Origin: Syntrophorhabdaceae bacterium | GTDB taxonomy: Bacteria; Desulfobacterota; Syntrophorhabdia; Syntrophorhabdales; Syntrophorhabdaceae | DNA length: 11,088 nt | NCBI GenBank assembly: GCA_026416315.1 | Contig: JAOAFK010000010.1 | Location: 1 to 11,088 of the forward strand | Direction of reading: 5' to 3' | Part shown: positions 7,552 through 11,088 of the stretch, one piece after another | Layout of the letters: every line of letters starts with the position of its first letter | How positions within the stretch are numbered: position 1 is the first letter of the stretch | Notes under the pieces: generated by a model | Databases searched by the model: none | What the model was told of the DNA's origin: nothing | The model's input: the letters and a program-made list of their open reading frames with translations, nothing else | Program-made: the position numbers and the translations under genes

Positions 7552-8201
7552 CCATTGATGAATACTACGGAAAAAGGCAGCAGATGGTAGATACCCAGAT
7601 TGTAAGAAGGGGGATTAGAGACAAAAGGGTTATAGATGCCATGAGAAAGGTGCCGAGGCACTTATTCATAGATAATGCTCTGTGGGCTCAAGCCTATGAA
7701 GACCATCCCTTGCCCATAGGAGAGAAACAGACCATATCTCAACCATATATAGTGGCCCTTATGACAGAAGCATTAAAATTAAAGGGATATGAAAAGGTGC
7801 TTGAGATAGGCACAGGCTCAGGTTATCAGACAGCAATCCTTGCAGAACTCGCTGAACAGGTATATTCTATCGAGAGACTGCCAAATATTGCAAAAAATGC
7901 AAGAAAGATCCTCGATAGATTGAATTACAAAAACGTGATGATTTCCATAAGGGATGGAACAGAGGGTTGGAGTGAGTACAGCCCATATGATGCCATAATC
8001 GTTACAGCTGCTGCACCTCATATACCACGGCCCCTTTTTGAACAATTAAAGATTGGCGGAAGAATGGTGATACCCATAGGTGGAGAGTTTTCCCAGGATT
8101 TGATGGTTTATACTAAAACAGATGTAGAGGCAACAGATGTAGAAAATCTTGGGGGATGCAGGTTTGTAAAACTAATAGGGGCATACGGTTGGAAAGAATA
8201 A
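7548..8201 (+). CDS. pcm: Protein-L-isoaspartate O-methyltransferase
   Basis: A 217-residue cytoplasmic enzyme that methylates isoaspartyl residues with S-adenosylmethionine, starting repair of aged proteins. The N-terminal helical part has the VPRHLF block (35-40). The substrate-binding strand includes the active-site serine in QTISQP (S64). SAM motif I is VLEIGTGSGYQ (84-94), and the second SAM strand is VYSIERLP (105-112). DAIIVTAAAPHIP (148-160) follows, with GGRMVIPIG (170-178). The ATG overlaps the proC stop as ATGA; a second in-frame ATG at 7584 is an alternative start. Its end overlaps the sigma factor start by 13 nt. Pcm next to an RpoS-like sigma factor matches surE-pcm-nlpD-rpoS in Proteobacteria, which supports a stationary-phase repair role. 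A 12-bp direct repeat near the 3' end duplicates five codons. Confidence 0.94.
   Translation: MTIDEYYGKRQQMVDTQIVRRGIRDKRVIDAMRKVPRHLFIDNALWAQAYEDHPLPIGEKQTISQPYIVALMTEALKLKGYEKVLEIGTGSGYQTAILAELAEQVYSIERLPNIAKNARKILDRLNYKNVMISIRDGTEGWSEYSPYDAIIVTAAAPHIPRPLFEQLKIGGRMVIPIGGEFSQDLMVYTKTDVEATDVENLGGCRFVKLIGAYGWKE
8117..8143 (+). repeat. Two-copy direct repeat inside pcm
   Basis: AACAGATGTAGA occurs at 8117-8128 and again at 8132-8143, a 12-bp exact repeat with a 15-bp period. It keeps the frame and encodes TDVEA followed by TDVEN. It looks like a small in-frame tandem duplication in the variable C-terminal part of Pcm. Confidence 0.6.
8177..8181 (+). promoter_or_regulatory. Ribosome binding site deciding the sigma factor start
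   Basis: AGGGG ends 7 nt before an in-frame TTG at 8189. The alternative ATG at 8156 has only a G run directly against it, too close to serve. This favours the TTG start, inside the end of pcm. Confidence 0.5.
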
Positions 8202-9061
8202 AAAAAACAGAGAAAGATATTAATTTTTTTGATGAAGAATTCAAAGTCGAAAGGCTTTACATGAAAGACCTTATGAAGCTTCCTGTTCTTACTCCCGATG
8301 AAGAAAGACAGCTCGCAGAAAAGGTTGCAAGAGGTGACATCCAGGCAAAAAAACGCATGATAGAGGCCAATTTAAGACTTGTTGTGAAGATTGCTAAAAG
8401 ATACGTCAATCAAGGACTTTCAACCCTTGACCTCATAGAGGAAGGAAATTTGGGTCTGATAAGGGCAGTAGAGAAATTCAATATAAAAAAAGACTGTAGA
8501 TTTTCCACTTATGCCACATGGTGGATAAAACAATCTATAGAAAGGGCTATAGCCAATCAATCAAGGACAATAAGACTGCCGGTTCACCTCACAGCAAAGA
8601 TATATAAGATATCAAGATATATAAATGAATTTGTGGAAAACTTCGGCAGGGAGCCAACACCTGAAGAGCTGGCAAGGTTAACAGGCTTCACTGAGGCATT
8701 TATAAAAAATTTTTATATACTCATGATAAAAACTTATTCTATTGAATCCATAATAGATGAAGATGGAAAAATAACCTTTGAAGATACAATTAAAGACTAT
8801 ACCGCAGAAGAGCCTTTAGAGGCCTTAGAACAATCAAAAAGGGCAGAAGAGATTGCATCATGGATAGAGGCTTTAAGCAGTGATGAAAAAAGGGTTATAA
8901 CTTTGAGATTCGGTCTTGATGGAGGTGAACCCCAGACCCTTGAGGCAATAGGAAAACTCTTCGGTGTTACAAGGGAAAGGATAAGACAGATTGAACAGAA
9001 AAGTTTGAATAAGCTCCGTAAAATTGTAAAGAGAAAAAACATTGAAAGAGACAATATATAA
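8189..9061 (+). CDS. rpoS: RNA polymerase sigma factor, RpoS-like (sigma70 group 2)
   Basis: A 290-residue sigma factor expected to direct RNA polymerase to stationary-phase or stress promoters. Region 1.2 is about 24-58, region 2 about 59-130 with the core-binding LDLIEEGNLGL (80-90) and the -10-reading FSTYATWWIKQ (105-115). Region 3 covers 131-215, and region 4 about 223-280 with the -35-reading helix-turn-helix LEAIGKLFGVTRERIRQIEQ (251-270). There is no long acidic region 1.1, so it is not the primary RpoD. Position after pcm matches the known pcm-(nlpD)-rpoS order; that is the main reason for the rpoS name. TTG at 8189 is preferred for its ribosome site; ATG at 8156 would give 301 residues. 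It overlaps pcm by 13 nt and murJ by 20 nt. Region 1.2 reads YMKDLMKLP where YLxEIGxxP is usual. Another group 2 sigma factor remains possible. Confidence 0.85.
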   Translation: MERIKKTEKDINFFDEEFKVERLYMKDLMKLPVLTPDEERQLAEKVARGDIQAKKRMIEANLRLVVKIAKRYVNQGLSTLDLIEEGNLGLIRAVEKFNIKKDCRFSTYATWWIKQSIERAIANQSRTIRLPVHLTAKIYKISRYINEFVENFGREPTPEELARLTGFTEAFIKNFYILMIKTYSIESIIDEDGKITFEDTIKDYTAEEPLEALEQSKRAEEIASWIEALSSDEKRVITLRFGLDGGEPQTLEAIGKLFGVTRERIRQIEQKSLNKLRKIVKRKNIERDNI

Positions 9062-10571
9062 TGATACACACCATACGAGTCCCTCAAAAGAAATTATAAA
9101 AAAAGGCTCGGTTATAACGCTAATTACATTAATAAGCAGGCCCTTGGGGTATATAAGGGAGGCGCTACAAGCATACCTTTTCGGAGCAACAATGCTTGTA
9201 GATGCCTTTGTGGTGGCATTTAATTTTCCAGAACTCATTCAGACACTCTTTTTTTCAGGCGCAACAAGTGCGTTTCTCCTTCCAGTATGCTCTAAATACA
9301 TAAAGGACGAAATGGAATTCTCCCGTGTATACTCTATTTTTATAAATCTTTCTATATTAATCACAGGTTCTATTTCCATAATTTTTTTTATATTCAGCAA
9401 CTCCATAGTGGATATCATTGCACCAGGCTTTAATCCTCAAACAAAAATCGTCACAAAATATCTTTTTTTAATTATGATACCTGTAATTTTTTTACATGCC
9501 CTTCTGTCCGTTATGAAGGCATTTTTAAATGCAAAGGAACATTTTGCATCGCCTGAACTATCGGGTATAGTCTGGAATATTATCTTTATTGCATGCGCTA
9601 TTTTTTTAAACAGAAGCTATGGAATTTACAGTCTTGCCATAGGTGTTACACTAGGGTCTATTGCTCAGATCATAATCCAGTGGCCTTATCTAAGAAGACT
9701 AAATATTGAATATAAAGGAATAATTTCTTTCAAGCACACATCCATCCAAGAGGCAAAAAGACTTTTTACAGGTGCATTGGTGGCCACTTCCATTGTGCCT
9801 ATAAACAGTTTTATAGGCAGAATAATAGCATCCTATTTACCCCATGGAGAGGTGGCATCACTGTCTTATGCTTTTAGAATTTTTATCCTACCCTTTAGTC
9901 TTTTTGCAGTTCCCATCTATACTGTAGTTTTTTCAAAATTATCAAGACTTTATCACGAAAGAGACTTTACATCCATTAAATCCCATATAAATAGCACCAT
10001 TGTTCTTATTGTTATAACCCTTGTGCCATCCACTATTCTTTTATGCTCGATAGGAGATGTAATTGTAAAAATTTTATATGAGCGTGGTGCTTTTACAGCA
10101 AATGAAACATTTCTTACAAATAGGGCTCTTTTCGGATATTCCATTGGGCTTTTATTCTATGCGTTACCCATCATCTTTGTAAGGATATTCAATGCCATGC
10201 ACGATACAAAAACACCTGCTATTATTGGCATCACAACAGTTGTGGTAAATGCAGCCCTTGCTATAATACTTATGAATCCTTTAAAAAACTTAGGCATTTC
10301 CCTTGCAACATCCATAAGCTCTCTTTATAATTTTTTGATTCTTTTTATCCTTTTGAAAAAAAGGATTGGTTATAGAGTATCTCCTGGTGCAATAAAAGAT
10401 ATCACAAAATCAGTTCTTGCAGGGATTTTCCTTGTTTTACTTATATATCTTTATAGAAAAATTTTACACATAAATGTCTACATGGTTCTTATATTGTCAT
10501 GCCTTTCTGTAACTGGAATTTATTTTGCCTTTTTTAAAAACTACTACCTTTCATTTATGAAAAAAAGATGA
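9042..10571 (+). CDS. murJ: MurJ/MviN-family lipid II flippase
   Basis: A 509-residue inner-membrane protein of the MOP superfamily with about 14 hydrophobic segments, expected to flip lipid II outward for peptidoglycan synthesis. By eye alignment to E. coli MurJ, key cavity residues are kept: R33 and R39 (E. coli R18, R24) in SRPLGYIRE, D54 (D39) in VDAF, and R279 (R270) in YAFRIF. Two are not: Q67 stands where R52 is expected, and S72 where E57 is expected, in PELIQTLFFSG. The later FLNAKEHFASP block (161-171) and ALPIIFVRIFNA segment are family-typical. The start is TTG at 9042, the only standard start codon after an in-frame stop at 9027-9029, so it begins inside the sigma gene and is probably translationally coupled. 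No terminator follows. A flippase for another polyprenyl-linked glycan is the alternative, given the missing arginine. Confidence 0.9.
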   Translation: MKETIYNDTHHTSPSKEIIKKGSVITLITLISRPLGYIREALQAYLFGATMLVDAFVVAFNFPELIQTLFFSGATSAFLLPVCSKYIKDEMEFSRVYSIFINLSILITGSISIIFFIFSNSIVDIIAPGFNPQTKIVTKYLFLIMIPVIFLHALLSVMKAFLNAKEHFASPELSGIVWNIIFIACAIFLNRSYGIYSLAIGVTLGSIAQIIIQWPYLRRLNIEYKGIISFKHTSIQEAKRLFTGALVATSIVPINSFIGRIIASYLPHGEVASLSYAFRIFILPFSLFAVPIYTVVFSKLSRLYHERDFTSIKSHINSTIVLIVITLVPSTILLCSIGDVIVKILYERGAFTANETFLTNRALFGYSIGLLFYALPIIFVRIFNAMHDTKTPAIIGITTVVVNAALAIILMNPLKNLGISLATSISSLYNFLILFILLKKRIGYRVSPGAIKDITKSVLAGIFLVLLIYLYRKILHINVYMVLILSCLSVTGIYFAFFKNYYLSFMKKR

Positions 10572-10588
10572 TCTCGTGCTTTATATCT

Positions 10589-11088
10589 CTATGTTTTTAA
10601 AGTTTCTACCGCTGCAATTACTGCAGCACCTATTCCCGAGCCGTTGTGGGTGAGGCTTAGCTGTATTCTTTCTGCTGAATCTTCAAAAATTTCTTTGAGC
10701 ATGGAAACCATATTTTCTTTAAAACCACTATATTTTTCAAATAATGAACCATCTATGGCAATGGTATGCTCTGCTGTAAGGTTACTGTCCATATGGGTCA
10801 CAACAGCAGCAATTGCAGTAGCCACAATCCTTGCCGCCCTTTTTGATACGATTCGACCTATTTCCTTTAATAATCCAATATCTCTATGGGAAAAACGCCA
10901 GGCCTCCATTTTTTTAAATAGATCACCTTCTGTTGTAAAAAGTGATAGTTGTTCTGTTGTTAAACTGTAGGGTTTAAAAAAGATTTTATCCATTCCCGAT
11001 GAGTTTAAAAAACCACTTTTATAGGCATCCCACAATATAATTCTTGCAATCTCTCCTATATACATCCCTGATACCATTTTTTCCATCT
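10589..11088 (-). CDS. Eukaryotic-type hexokinase, C-terminal part (runs off the right edge)
   Basis: The last 165 codons of a sugar kinase that phosphorylates glucose or a related hexose with ATP; the N-terminal part lies beyond the window. The fragment matches the large (C-terminal) domain of the eukaryotic hexokinase family (Pfam Hexokinase_2). It has EKMVSGMYIGEIAR near its start, VSKRAARIVATAIAAVV in the middle, then AIDGSLFEKY, and the adenosine-site motif NGSGIGAAVIAAV just before the end. Since the first visible residues align to the middle of the protein, the ATG at 11086 is internal and not a start. The gene converges on murJ with a 17-nt gap. This differs from the short bacterial ROK-type and Glk-type glucokinases. 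It is sporadic in bacteria, so transfer is possible. Whether the full enzyme is intact cannot be seen. Confidence 0.88.
   Translation of the reverse strand, partial: MEKMVSGMYIGEIARIILWDAYKSGFLNSSGMDKIFFKPYSLTTEQLSLFTTEGDLFKKMEAWRFSHRDIGLLKEIGRIVSKRAARIVATAIAAVVTHMDSNLTAEHTIAIDGSLFEKYSGFKENMVSMLKEIFEDSAERIQLSLTHNGSGIGAAVIAAVETLKT

Noticed and set aside
8873..9238. 121-codon open frame antisense to the sigma-murJ junction
   Set aside because: It is covered on the other strand by sigma region 4.2 and the conserved MurJ start.
10611..10627. Perfect 6-bp inverted repeat GCTGCA-N5-TGCAGC, considered as a murJ terminator
   Set aside because: There is no T tract on either strand, and the bases encode the conserved alanine-rich end of the hexokinase.

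Overview
The window is an AT-rich, gene-dense stretch of a bacterial chromosome. Almost every base is coding, and I see no mobile element, CRISPR array, rRNA or tRNA. The organism is probably a Gram-negative (diderm) bacterium, because it has LolA, a MurJ-type flippase and a polyprenyl-phosphate sugar transferase of the exosortase/PEP-CTERM-associated type. A CooC-type nickel-inserting ATPase points to carbon monoxide dehydrogenase somewhere in the genome, so an anaerobe. The gene content resembles Nitrospirota or Desulfobacterota (Geobacter-like) genomes, but the phylum cannot be fixed from this sequence alone.

Layout. (1) Positions 1-282: the first codons of a leftward gene that runs off the window, then a short divergent intergenic region with one candidate sigma70-type promoter on each strand. 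(2) 283-1656 (+): a membrane sugar transferase that starts a surface glycan on undecaprenyl phosphate. (3) 6645 back to 1670 (-): a compact leftward cluster transcribed in the order recO, cooC, plsC, ftsK, lolA, with gaps of 32, -4, 11 and 41 nt. It mixes recombination repair, nickel-enzyme maturation, phospholipid synthesis, chromosome segregation and lipoprotein transport. (4) 6751-10571 (+): a divergent, overlapping cluster proC, pcm, rpoS-like sigma factor, murJ, in which each gene overlaps the next. (5) 10589-11088 (-): the C-terminal part of a eukaryotic-type hexokinase, convergent with murJ and cut by the window edge.

How it fits together. Several genes serve the envelope: sugar transferase, LolA, PlsC and MurJ. 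The pcm-sigma pair matches the known surE-pcm-nlpD-rpoS neighbourhood of Proteobacteria, but surE and nlpD are missing here and proC takes the upstream place. The sigma factor and murJ overlap, so general stress control and cell-wall precursor export may be expressed from one message.

I do not find an obvious undescribed multi-gene system; most genes are recognisable housekeeping families. The leads most worth checking are a cooC without its CODH inside a housekeeping operon, a possible AUU start for cooC, a MurJ homologue lacking the arginine equivalent to E. coli R52, the overlapped proC-pcm-sigma-murJ unit with TTG starts, and the eukaryotic-type hexokinase.
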